From Caecitellus pseudoparvulus (lineage: Eukaryota > Bigyra: Bicosoecida), in assembly GCA_965644315.1 (NCBI GenBank), contig CBFFRQ010000049.1, forward strand, positions 1 through 64,000: a stretch of 64,000 nucleotides of DNA, in the 5' to 3' direction. The notes beneath the pieces are model-generated. The model made no database searches. It was not told the origin of the DNA and saw only the letters and a list, made by a program, of their open reading frames with translations. Each line of letters starts with the position of its first letter. Positions within the stretch are counted from its first letter, which is position 1. Of this stretch, positions 11,801-22,700 are shown in pieces. A program made the translations under genes and the position numbers.

Positions 11801-14800
11801 TGGCCAGCACCGTGAGCAGCAGGCACCCGACGATGGATGCGGGGGACTCCCGCAGCCCCAGCCCGCCAGACACACTGGCAGAGACAGTCGGTGGCGTGGC
11901 TGGTGTCGTGGCTGCGATCGTGCCAGCCACCAGAGCCAGCAAGTGGGCGCCCAGAGCGAGCTGCTGCTGCACTGCCGCGGCGGCAGCGGCAGCGGCATCT
12001 TCCCCACCTGCAGGGTTGCACAGGGCTGCCAGGTCCAGGGGCTCCGCACGCGCGCCTTGCAGCCCCTGCGCCACGGCGCCAGTCCAGGCCTGCACGCCGG
12101 CGTCGGCTGCGGCGGCCAGCACTGCGACGGCCGTGTCCGTCGACGCCACCCCTACACTGGCGCTGAGGACGGAGTCGATGCTGTCCCCCCTGGATCGACG
12201 GCGGGACCGCCTAGAGGGCGTGGCGGGGGGGGCAGCGGAGGCACCTCCTGCCACACGCTCCACCGCCGTCGCCAGGGCCAGCCTCGCGAACAGGCAGCCA
12301 CGGGAGGCGTCGTCCTTGGCCACTGCCGCGACTGCAGAGAGGAGGTGTGGCGGCGGCGCAGGGCCTGACAGCACAGCCGCCACGCTGCGCAGCAGTGTGC
12401 CCAGCGTCACCCTGCCCTTGCGCCCACCGGCCGCCGCCGCCGCGCCAGCCAGCAGCACGACAGCACCAGCCCCCGCAGCTGAGGGCGCTGCCGCCGCTAC
12501 AGCCTGCAGAAGGGCCGTGGCAGCCTTGGGCTGGGGGCCAGGGGTGTGGGACCACCAGGTAAGGCAGCTGCGTGCCACGAGGAGGTCCATGGCTGCGCCG
12601 CCCACGCCACCTGGCGCCGTGACGCGCGCAGCTGGCGTGGCGGCGTTCCACACTTCAACGGCGGTACCCCCCAGGCCCAGGGCGGGCAAGAGGTGCCCGA
12701 ACAGTGCCTCTGCAGCTGGGACAGCGGGGGGGGAAGGCCCCCCCTCGCCACAGTGGGCCTCCATGGCTCCACACGCAGCCGCCACCCAACTCGTGGCTGC
12801 CGCCATGGCCACTGCATCTGCAGAAGCCTGTGCCAGAGCCTGTGGCGTGGCCATCGCGGGGGCACTGGCCGCAAGCCAGGCGGCATCGTTGGCAGCAATG
12901 CCAGTGAGGGCGGGTGGTGACAGCTCAGCCCCCCTGGACATGAGCTGCCCCTGCAGGTGGGCGAGGCAAGGCGGCAACACGGCCTGTGCCTGAACCAGCG
13001 CGCGCAGCACTTGGGTGGCTGCGGCGACGACGCCCTCCTCGTCGTCTGCGAGGCGCTCCGCGACCACGCGCCGCCCCAGGGCCAGCGTCGTCAAAGCCGC
13101 TGCGAGCTTGTGCAGTGCGTCGCTCCCCAGGCCTGCGGCAAGGGCTTGCCCCCCTGCCAACTCAGCGTCAGCCTCCTCCTCGTCCTCGCTGGTGTCCGAG
13201 CCGCTGCCGTCTGAAGCTGTGCCTGCGCCGGCACTCCCCAGCAACCCTGCGCCCTCCAAAATGCCCTGCACCTCGGCCGCTGCAGTCGGCACGAGGCCCA
13301 GCAGCACCTCCAAGCCCTGCGCACGCACAGCTGGCGAGGCGTGGGAGGTCGTGGCGGCCAGGGCGAGGGCTGACGTCTTGCCGTCGGCGTCTGCGACCAG
13401 CACGACGGGCTGCACGGCTGTGCCAGACAGTGTGTCCCCCAGCCACTCCAGGGTAGCAGGGGGGGCGGAGGACAGCACTGACGTCAGCGCTGCGTCAGCC
13501 TCCGCCGCGTGGGAGGTGGCCAGTGCCCGCACGCAAGCCTGCAGGTGCTTGGCTTGGCTGGTCGAGGCAGTTGCGTGGGCAGTGACGAGGGCGCAGAGGG
13601 CTTGCCCCGCCAGGCCCGTGGGCAGCGGCGCCCGGGCCAAGACAGCCACCATGGGACCACGGATGGACGCGTGCTCCAAGCTCGCATGCACGCCCCCCAT
13701 GACCACCCCCGCCAGCATGGCCTCTGCGTTGAAGTGTGTGGCGGTGTCCTCCAGCACCCCCTCCACACCTGGCGCCCGTAGCAGCGGCCTCACACCAGCC
13801 ACCGGCAGCGGCGGCACAGAGGCACCCGCGACGTCCCACCCCAGGTGGCTGGCAGCTGCAGCGTACAGAGCGGCCAAGCCCGCCACTGTGGTGGCCACTG
13901 CCTCCTGCGACGTGCCAGGGACGGCTGTCATGGCGGTGGCGAGGCCAATGACAATGTCCTGGGACAGCGGCACGGCGGTGGCCAGGCTCACCGCCACGCC
14001 GGTGCATGCGGCATGCATGCCGGCGGGCGCCTCTGCTGCCAGTCCTCGAGACAGGGTGCTGAGCAGGATGCGCTGGTGTGCCGCAGAGGGCGACCCCGGC
14101 CCTCCCTGCAGCAGCTCAGTGCAGCACACCAGGAAGGCCTTGACAGTGGGGTGGCCCACAGCCTCAGACTCAGCACCACAGTGCAGGGCCTGTGCAGGGG
14201 CGTTGAGGGGTGGGTGAGGTGGGCGGCGCCAGGGGACGCGTGCACGGGCACGACACGCACGCTGTCTGCCATGAAGGTCAACAGAGCCTCATCCTTGCGC
14301 AGCTGCTGCACGAGCATGGAACGGTTCAGGGGCGCGCCTGTCTTCTTCACGCCGCGCAAGAATCCCCACAGCCCCGTGTCACTGCGCAGGGGGGTCGTGG
14401 GCAGGTGAGCGCCTGCGCGTGGCGAAAGCCAGGCATGAGCGCAGGCGGCGCACCTGAACTGAAGAATGGCAACTGTCCGAGCGAAGATGAGGGTCTCGTG
14501 GTGGGGCAGGATGCAGGCCATGATGTCGTCGACGTTGTACACGTGCACTCTGAAGGGCAGGCGCAGTGGGGCGGCGTGCAGGCGAGGCAAAGGGCAGGCC
14601 AGCGGAACAAGGGCGGCGCTCTAAATCCGCAGCTCACCTGAACCGCCGAATGAGGAACTCCATGGCCTTGTGCGCGCCACGCTGGAGGTAGTGAGGGCAG
14701 AGAGCCTTGAAGAAACTGCTCAGGGAGGCATCCAGCGTCGCGTTCACCTCGGCCGTCTGCAGATCCCTGTCGAATTCGGCCGCCGACGTGGAGAACAGCG

Positions 14801-14993
14801 AGCTCTCCCACTGCCTGAACTTGGCGTCGGCCCTGCAAAGCTCTGAGAAGCCAGCCAGCCCGATTTCGAAGATGGTCTGCACGTCATACTTCTCGGCTTC
14901 GCGGTCATCAAAAAGCAGGGACGCCTGGCCGCGCCGCGTGCGCTTCTCAGGCTGCAAGGCGCCCAGCTGCCGCGCGAGGCTGGAGGCTGCCAT
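5862..14993 (-). CDS. UTP10: U3 snoRNP / SSU processome HEAT-repeat protein UTP10 (HEATR1)
   Basis: Nucleolar scaffold of the U3 small-subunit processome, needed for 18S pre-rRNA processing and rRNA transcription. Four exons: 14993-14638, 14549-14454, 14381-14261 and 14189-5862; introns 88, 72 and 71 bp; 2,966 residues. The N-terminus matches the UTP10 family across the splice junctions (IFEIGLAGFSELC, RRFRVHVYNVDDI, then GFLRGVKKTGAPLNRS). The C-terminus carries the family's HEAT repeats (DDMLWKRLNHSLLMLTRD, LVLLPETIPFLAEAMED). Yeast and human homologues are about 1,770 and 2,140 residues; the excess here is Ala/Val/Leu-rich helical repeat plus acidic tracts (alternating Ser-Asp near 6,650 and 7,650) and Lys/Arg-rich patches. 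The last exon is 8.3 kb without an intron. The middle of the protein is too diverged to align by eye. Confidence 0.92.
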
Positions 14994-15423
14994 GTCTACC
15001 GATTTCCGCAAGCCACTTGGCTCCGGTGATGGCTGCACACGGCTGCAGGTGGTGAATGGCGCCCATTGGAAACGAATGCGCCCGAAAATTCTCTTGTTGT
15101 CGGATTTGATGCCAGGCGACAGTTGGTCGAGGTCGCGGGAGTGTGGTGCTGGGAAGCCTCGCAGGTCGCCCACGCGCCGGCCCCCTCAACACACCCCAAC
15201 GAATCTGCAGCCCCTCGACGCAGTGCCCCCCCTCCTGCAAACCAGAACCACACCGCATGGCTTCGATTATGTTGTTGTAGAAGCAAACATTGCTCCTCCC
15301 TCCCTCCTCACCCCTCCGTCGAGGGTGGACTCTGCCTGGCTTGCAGGCACACCGCCACGAGCGCCCTATTCGCAACGCGGGTGCACTTCCGCTGCTGCTT
15401 CCTGCCACGCCCTCTCCTTCAAC
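14994..15423. promoter_or_regulatory. Divergent intergenic region, UTP10 / membrane protein
   Basis: 430 bp shared upstream region of two divergent genes. The AT-rich element GCGCCCGAAAATT at 15078-15090 lies about 85 bp upstream of the UTP10 ATG and matches the element at 4498 except for one base. The stretch before the plus-strand start is C/T-rich. No coding signal is seen. Confidence 0.4.
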
Positions 15424-16632
15424 ATGGCAGCTGGAGAGAGCTGGGAGTTCCACAGGGAGATGCTGGAAATCAGTGAACCAGAGGATCTCGTCACGTTCCT
15501 CTCCGACCTCCTAGCCGACATGCAGGCAAACCCCGCCCTTTGCCCGCGGGTAGACATGCACGCCGTGCAGGCTGCCATTGACGGCAAGGGGCAGCTGTCC
15601 AAGCGCAAAACTCGCAAGGTAAAGCACCTGGTGAACTCCATCCGGAAAACCAAGGAGACGTACCAGCCTGCAGGCACGGCCTTCATCCCTGACCCCTCCG
15701 CACCTCCTGTGTACCCTGGCGCAACAGCACCCCCCGCCTACGGCACGGCAGGCTACCCAGGCGGCATGGTCAGTGCCTACCCCTCTGCGACACCGCCAAC
15801 CTACACGACCTCTCAGCCAGATTGGACGACGGGTGGCTACAACGGCGGGCAGGGCGTGCCCAAGACCTCCTCCGCAACCCCGCGCAGTGTTAGGTCGGAC
15901 TCCGCCGACCGCCCCCCCGCCTCCACTTCCTCCTCTGCCCGAGCAGCACAAGTGCGGCGGGCCATGTCCACTGACCGCTCGCCCAGGCTGGCAGTGACGA
16001 CGCCACTCTCTCGCACAGAGCGAGGCTCTGACAACTCTCGAGCGGCACGGCGGGGGGCGGACTCGACGGTCGTGAGGGGCCTGGAGGTGGGGGAAGAAGC
16101 TGAGTGCTCGTGGAAGGACAAGTGCTGTGGCCTGTGCGACAAGCCCCTGGAGTGGCCCACCGAGACGCCGCCCTCGTGGGGCAGTGGCACTTGGTGTACC
16201 TGGCGCGTCATCGCTCTCCTCAACGCAGCCTTTCAAATCGGCATCCTGACTGTGTTCATGCGCTTCGTGCTGCTGGACGGCATGGGGCTGCCCAAGCCTT
16301 GGAAGGGCTTCTGCTCCACCATGTCGGAGGCAGACGAGTTCACCTGCTTCATCTCCGTGGGGCTGCTGGCACGCGGCATCATCGCCGCGGGGGCAGGCGC
16401 CATTGGCGTGTGTGCCTGTGGCGGCGGCGGTGTGGGCCTGTGCTGTGCGGTGGGGCAAGGTGCGGCTGGCAGCGGGCTCACCCTCGGCCAGATCTCCTTC
16501 GGGGGGTACGCAGTGGGGCAGCTGACTTGTGCCTGGTACCGTGTGCGCTGTGCGCAGTTGGGGTGCCAGGCGTGGTACCCCCTGACGCGAGGCGGCAGGG
16601 GGAAGTTGTTCACAACCCAGAATGACTGCTAG
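15424..16632 (+). CDS. Uncharacterised membrane protein with Pro/Gly/Tyr-rich linker
   Basis: Single-exon gene, 402 residues, no family recognised. Residues 1-85 are charged and helical (EDLVTFLSDLLADM, then a basic KRKTRKVKHLVNSIRKTK). A flexible Pro/Ala/Tyr/Gly-rich segment follows (about 85-135), then a Ser/Arg-rich region, and a Cys-rich C-terminal half with at least two hydrophobic segments: RVIALLNAAFQIGILTVFMRF and a Gly/Ala/Cys-rich stretch around GLLARGIIAAGAGAIGVCAC. Cysteines at CCGLC, CAVG and RCAQLGC suggest disulphides or lipidation. The start at 15424 has the ACATGG context typical here; the open frame upstream lacks a conserved start. Location is probably a membrane; function unknown. 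Confidence 0.75.
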   Translation: MAAGESWEFHREMLEISEPEDLVTFLSDLLADMQANPALCPRVDMHAVQAAIDGKGQLSKRKTRKVKHLVNSIRKTKETYQPAGTAFIPDPSAPPVYPGATAPPAYGTAGYPGGMVSAYPSATPPTYTTSQPDWTTGGYNGGQGVPKTSSATPRSVRSDSADRPPASTSSSARAAQVRRAMSTDRSPRLAVTTPLSRTERGSDNSRAARRGADSTVVRGLEVGEEAECSWKDKCCGLCDKPLEWPTETPPSWGSGTWCTWRVIALLNAAFQIGILTVFMRFVLLDGMGLPKPWKGFCSTMSEADEFTCFISVGLLARGIIAAGAGAIGVCACGGGGVGLCCAVGQGAAGSGLTLGQISFGGYAVGQLTCAWYRVRCAQLGCQAWYPLTRGGRGKLFTTQNDC

Positions 16633-16787
16633 TCAGCAGTGTGCTGGCGGCAGGCGTGCGTCCCAAAGCCGAGCAACAGCGATGGCGCGGGGCGAGTGGT
16701 AAATTCCTCATTCCTGAGCATAGACTCCAAGTAATGCAGTGGTGCCGTGGTTTCCAGCCAGCTGCACCGCAGTCCAGCCACCTCGTC

Positions 16788-18237
16788 ATGGGCTGCGCAG
16801 CGTCAACGCCGGCTGCAGAGGCAGAGTGAGTGTGCCGTGCCACAGAAGCCCAGGTCGCCGTCGCTGACACGCCGAGCGCGCCCTGCAGGCTTGCCCAGGC
16901 GCCACAGCCAGTGCCCGCGCCTACGGCTCAAACCTTTGGAAGGGACCTCACTCTGCGTAAGGAGGACTTCATCGTCAAGGGCCAGGCGGACGCGGAAATC
17001 GTGCGGCTGCCAGGGTAAGGCACCAGTTTCCGCAGACATCTGCGCCGCGCCGCGCAGCAACCCTGGCGCCCCTGCTGCACTGCACAGAGACGTCAAGGGG
17101 CAGCAGTTCAGCATCGCAGACTGCTCCAACTGCACCATCGCTCTGTTCGACCACTCGGAGCAAGTACGACTCCCACCACACTCGCTCTCAGGCCTGCGCC
17201 TGCCACGCACCGAAGTCTCCCCTCTCCCGGCGCAGATCCTGGTGGACCGCTGCACGGACTGCAACATCATTATTTCTGCATGCTGCACGTCGGTTTCCTT
17301 ACGGGCTCTCCGCTCCTGCACCGTCTCTGTCTGTGCTGCCCAGCTGCGTTTCAGGGAGTGCGCCGACGTCACTGTGCTTGGCGCCGTGCACACTCGACCC
17401 GTCATCGAGTCCTCCTCCGACCTGCGCCTGGGCTGCTGGCGCCTGGCGTACACACCCCATGCACAGCACTTGCAGGCAGCTGTTCTGGAGCCCTGGGCCA
17501 ACAAGATCTTCCAAGTGCATGACTTTGACATGGGGCCGTCAGGCGGCAGTGGGCTGGGTGTGCACTGGACAGGGCTGACTGCCGCGGAGGAGGTAGCGGC
17601 AGCGGGCCGCCAAGTAGCGGCACTGCCGGCCCCGGCCGTTGATGCGGTGGGTCTCAGGGTGGTGCATGGGTGGTCTGATGCGTTGCGCGTTCCGGACCAG
17701 CCGGCATCCAGTGACTCACCCGTCCCGGCAGCGTACCCCTCACCAACGCCCGAAGCAGGGGGCGAGGCTGAGCCAGCTACCGAGAGCGGAGAAACAACAA
17801 AAACAGAAGAGGAGCCTCGTCTGCCGCCTGCCAGCACACCTGCCACTGCAGTGCCGCCTCAAGCCCCCCCGGCCGATGCGCCAGTTTTGATGCTGGTGCT
17901 GCTGCCGGGCTCGGACTGGCGCAAGGCGGCCTGGCGGGTGTGCGAGGAGCTGTGCGCCGCCGCCGACGGAGCAGCGCTGAGTTTGGTGCGGGCCCGCCCT
18001 CACACCCTCACTCCGACACAGGCAGCGGATGTCGGGGGGGGTGCCGGGGCCAGCCTGGCCTTGGCGCTGCATTGGGCAGGAGCTGATGGTGAGGTGGGAG
18101 GCCTTCTGGCTCGATGCGGCGCTGCGCTGACTGCTGCGGGTGTTGCAGAGGAGCAGGCTGTGGTGGTCACAGGGCAGGCCGCCGCTGCACTTGCCGCCAA
18201 GTGGTTTGTTGAGTGGGAGAGCGACTTCAACAAATGA
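16788..18237 (+). CDS. RP2: RP2 homologue (ARL3 GTPase-activating protein)
   Basis: Homologue of XRP2, the GAP for ARL3 that releases lipidated cargo for traffic to cilia. 413 residues, exons 16788-16825, 16889-17014, 17088-17163 and 17236-18237; introns 63, 73 and 72 bp. It begins MGCAAS, the signal for myristoylation on Gly2 and palmitoylation on Cys3, as in human RP2. The C-CAP/TBCC beta-helix follows (DCSNCTIALFDHSEQ, DRCTDCNIII). The arginine in QLRFREC aligns with the catalytic arginine finger, and the VIESSSDLRLGCW block matches the family. The C-terminal part (VLMLVLLPGSDWRKAAW onward) fits the NDK-like domain. Exon-intron frames join exactly. It sits directly upstream of RIB43A, another axonemal gene, in the same direction. 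Confidence 0.94.
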
Positions 18238-18407
18238 ACAAGGGAGGGGAAAATTCAAAGACTCGAGATTGCAACCCCCCTAGGTTTCCTTCATGCCATA
18301 ATAGCGCGCTAGACTCGCCCAACTGTCGCTCAGCGTGTGAACGCAGAGCGCCCGGCGGTCGTCATTGGCGTTGGGCGTGACGAGCAATTTCCGCAGCTCC
18401 GCATGCC

Positions 18408-19706
18408 ATGGCGTCTCAGCCCAAGGAACAGCACCCCATGGACTCCACGCTGGCCATGGAGCAGCGTGAGGCTCATAAAATCGAAGCCATGCGCGAGCGC
18501 AAGGAGGAGCGCCGGCGCCGATTCCTGGACGCCCGCCAGCGAACCATCGGAGTGCGTGCTTGCTGAGCGCCAGCCACCGCCCAAAGTGGCATATGGGGCA
18601 GGTGCCACACTGCGACGCGCCTTCATCGCAGTTGGATGTGCAAGCGTTGGATGCTCAAGTGGCGGAGAAGCGCGCCCGGCAACAAGCGGAGCGAGAGGCG
18701 GACATGGAGTTTGGTGCGTGGGCGCGATGTTGCATCGATCGACGCCTGTCTCACAGCCGCTGCACTGCCCTCCACAGCGCGTGAACAGCGCCGCGCCGCC
18801 CAGCGAGTGGCTGAGTACGAGAAGCAGGTGGCTGCAGAGAAGGCCAAGCGCCAGGCACAGGACATGGAGGCTTCCAAGCTCGCCGCAGCAACACGCTCAG
18901 AGACGGCGGTGCTGAATGACCCCGCCGCCCTGCGCAAGGGCCGGCCAGCGAGGGATGGCGACCACGACATTCGCTGTGGACCAGCCTCCGCCCAGCGCTT
19001 TGATGGAGAGGACCTGCGGGCGGGTGAGCGGCGGGCCCTGCAGGCTGCCCAAATGCGCCGGTGGGCTGAAGCAGCGCACGCTGAGAAGCTGGCGCGGCAG
19101 GAGGCTGAAGCGGAGGAGGCAGCTGCCTACATGCAGTATGTAGAGAGCATGAATGGCCGTGTGGAGGAGCACGAGCACCGCCTCGCGCAGGAGCGCGCAG
19201 CACGCCTGCGCGAGGTGGCTGCGGAAAATAAACGCCTCGCAGCGCTCACTGCCGCACAGCGGGCGCAGGAGCAAGCCGAGGCCGCAGCTGCAGCTGCGAG
19301 GGGCCAGAGCCTGCCAGGCCTGCTGGATGAGAGTGTGGCTGACCGGGAGTCAGCCCTGGACCCGGGGCGTGTGCGCCCTGACGCGTACCGTGGCATGTCA
19401 GCTGAAGAGCACGCTGCGTTGTTGGAGGAGCAGCGGCGGCAGGCCGAAGCCGCCCGCGCGGCAAAGCAGGCGGAGCGGGAGGCCGAGTGGCGGGAGGCCC
19501 GGCAGGCTGCTGAGATGTCCCAGCGTGTCGCTCAGTACGAAAAGTCTCTGGCGCAGGAGAAAGCACGGCAGCGCGCAGAGTACCTGGCACAGTTGGAGCG
19601 GCAGGTGGCGGAGAAGGCTGCCGCGAAGCGTGCCGAGGCGGAAGCAGACCGCAAGTCTGGTTTCGGGGATGGATTTTTCGGTGGCTTTGGGCGCAGTGAC
19701 AGGTGA
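18408..19706 (+). CDS. RIB43A-like axonemal ribbon protein (RIBC family)
   Basis: Coiled-coil protein of the RIB43A/RIBC1/RIBC2 family, a microtubule inner protein of ciliary doublets. 384 residues, exons 18408-18551, 18632-18713 and 18778-19706; introns 80 and 64 bp. Family landmarks in order: an N-terminal Arg/Glu-rich helix ending RFLDARQRTIG, then DVQALDAQVAEKRARQ, NDPAALRKGRPAR, GPASAQRFDGEDL, and the C-terminal YRGMSAEEHAALLEEQ block. The Gly/Phe-rich tail (GFGDGFFGGFGRS) is unusual. The stop codon lies 59 bp from that of the convergent PH-domain gene. Its presence implies the organism builds motile cilia or flagella at some stage. Confidence 0.92.
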
Positions 19707-19765
19707 TGGCGCAGCCCGCGCGCTGTGCTTGTTCTCAAATGCACCCTTCCAAAGTGCGCAGACGC

Positions 19766-22700
19766 TCAGCACGGCACACCTTCTTCCGTCACGCTGCCGG
19801 CTGGGTACTTGTCTTTGGGGGGCGGGAACACACTGGGAATGACGGAGTACAAGCTGCCGCCAGTGCTGCCCAAGCTCTCGTTGTCATCTTGGGCTGCCGC
19901 GCGGGGTGGTTGTCGAACATGCCGCGCAACGGTGCGCCCCATGGTGGCAGCAGACGCTTCCTCCGCCGCCCGAATGTTCTGCTCGACTCGGCCAGGAGGA
20001 GTGCGAAGGCTCTGCACGGAACCCCATTCCGTAGGCACGGCAGTGGAGCCCCCTTGTCTCGCCCTCGTCGTGTGTTTCGGTTGTGGCGCAGGCGCTGCAC
20101 GGGCGGCAGTTGCGGGGAACGGCGCAGCTGCCAGCGTGTGCAGCGGGCTCAGCGAGGCAGCGCTTGCGGATGCCTTGGGGGCTTTGCGCGCCGTGCGCCG
20201 GGGCTGTGCGCCCGTTGCGTCGTATGGCACAGGGTGGGGGTCTTCCCTGCCCACATTGGGCGCCCAGTCTTTGTGCGCTGCGGTTGCTGCAGCAGCCTCC
20301 TGCTTGGCCTCACTGGGCTGGAACCTGCGGCCTGCCAACAGGCGCTGGCGCATAGCCTCCTTCTGTGCAGCCGTCAGCCCATCCGCGCCTGCGTCAGGGG
20401 AGGTGCGGGGTGCACTCCGCAGGCCCACCCAGGGCGCAGGGGTCTGTCCGCTACCAGCCCTCCCATCCGCGGAGACTGCCTGCGCCCCCCGTCGTCGTGC
20501 CTGCACACTGCTGGTGTCCCTGTGCTGCCGACCTGCAGTTGCCTCTGGCACCGTGTGCAGGGCGGCTGTGGCAGCACGCGTGGGCTCAGGGCTGCGCTGC
20601 CGGGCTGGCTGCGCCGCCGCCGCCGCCTTGCCCTGTCGACGTCGAGGGAGGGCGGTGCTGCCCCCCATGCCTGGCGACAGGTGTGCTCGCGGAATGGCCA
20701 TGGTGCGGCGCCGTGTGCCTGCAGGCAGCTCCGCGTCCACGGTGTGCATGCGGGGGGTGGAGCCTGGGCTGGGGCGGCCGCCTGATCCGGGTGTGGTGGC
20801 GGAGGGGGACCCCGCCCCGGCATCGCGCCCGGGGCTGGCGGCCTGTGGCGACGCCCCTGCCGCAGCCGTGTCCATGGCCCGCCGCGCTGTGGGGCCCAGT
20901 GTCACGCGGGGGAGCCCCAGGGCGGCGATGAGGGCCAGGAGGTCTGCCCCGCCCAGTGCCCCGGGCAGAGTGCCCCCCGGGCCGAACGGCCCGCCCTGGA
21001 TGTTCAAACACGCCAGCGCCTTGACATCCTCCGCCGTCCAAGCTCGCAAGGTGGCTGTGGACAGGCTGGCCAGGGCTGTGCGGAGGCCCGCTGTGGTGGC
21101 AGGTGGGGCGCCACCGCCTCGCCCGTCGCTCTTGCGCCGCCTGGCCTGGTACAGTGCCAGCAGCGGCAGCCACTGCAGCAGGCCCCGCGGCGCGAGGCGG
21201 TTCAACAGGCCCTGCTGGGCGTGCATGACCATGCCAGGCGCCACCTCCACTTCCACAAGGCGGCCGCCCTGCTCAGCATCCCCCTCGGCATCCGCCGCCC
21301 CCCCCTCGCCAGGCGCGTCAGGGTGCAGTGCCCGCAACAGGGCCAAGTCCTGCGGGGCGAACGTCCCGGGGAGGGCCGTGTCGACAGACCCTTGGAAGGG
21401 GCCGCCTGTGGCGGTGAAGGCACGCAGGGTGGGGAGGGGTGCCCGGGCAGCGGCCAGGACACCCCCTGGGGTCAGGCTGGCCACCGCCTCTGACACACGC
21501 GCCTGCCCACTGTCGGCGTCACTGCCGCAGTGCACGGCCGGTGCACCCTGCCCCCGCTGCATCCACTGCGCCAGGAGGGCCAGGAGGGGCAGCAGGCGCA
21601 GGCACTGCGGACTCAGCGTCTGCAGCAGCTTCACTGTGTCGGCGCGAGCTGAAATGGGCGGCAGGCCTTCTGCCAGCTGCACGGGTGTGCGAGCAACGGG
21701 CGCCGCGCGGGCCACGGCCCCTGCCAGCTGCCGCATGGCACCGGCGGCATCCTGTCTGCCCCCCCCCTCCCCACCGACCACCTGCAGCACGGCCGCCTGC
21801 GCCTCCTGTGTGCTCAGGGCGGCCAGGTGCCGAGGCTGCACGGTGTCCAGGCCGTCAGCGGCTGCTTCGGGGGACACTTGGGCGGGAGCAGACTGGCCCA
21901 GCGTCATGAAGGCCCGGAAGGGGGCCAGGGCATCCCCTTCTTGTCGGCAGGCCAACGGCACACTCGCGAAGATGTGGCCCAGGGCGGCAGACAGCCAGGC
22001 CAAACCCAACACGGCACAGGCCTCGCCCACCTGCATGCCCCCGGAGCTGCCTCTCCACACTGCAGCCGCTACTGTACTGGTGGAGGGCGGGTCAGCTGGG
22101 TCGGTTGGGGCAGCTGGCCCCGCCGGCGCATGGGCAGGTGACGGGGAGGAGCTGAGCCCACCGTCAGGCGTTTCGGCCTGCTCTGCCCTGGTCTGGGGTG
22201 CAGCGTCCACGCCTGCCGCCTGCAGCGCCTGTGCCGTCTCCCGTACCACAGGCCACAGGGGCAGCTCGGCCGCCTGCAGTGCTGCTGGCGCCTGCACCGC
22301 GCCTTGCACCAGCGCCTGCACAAAGCCCTGGAAGGCAGCCAAGGCGCCATCGGCAGCCAGAGCTGCGACATGGCACGGCGCCAGAGCGGCGGCCCCCGAC
22401 TGCAGCGCCGCCTGGGTGATGGCACCGCCAGAGTGGGTGGGCGAGGAGACTCCCTTCTGTGGCGCCTCCCGCCCCCCCCCACGGGCCACCCAGGCAGCCA
22501 GGAACAGTGCCAGGGACTCCTGCCCCAGAGCACGCAGCAGGCGCATGACACGAGCATCCACCTTCAGGGGCACCTGTAGGTCAGCCACACCCAGTGCCTC
22601 CTGCTCGTGCGCCGGACCCGACACGGCATCCTGCACCACGTCACCTGTCCACTCGGCAGTGGGGACAGGCGCTGCAGGCGAGGGGGGCTGGCTGGTGGCT

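Noticed and set aside
10888-12993. 700-residue open frame on the plus strand
   Set aside because: It lies entirely antisense to the UTP10 exon; Ala/Ser/Arg composition is that expected from the opposite strand of GC-rich sequence.
14707-15423. Upstream extension of the membrane-protein frame antisense to UTP10 exon 1
   Set aside because: It lies opposite a conserved UTP10 exon and shows no family resemblance; the ATG at 15424 has the local start context.
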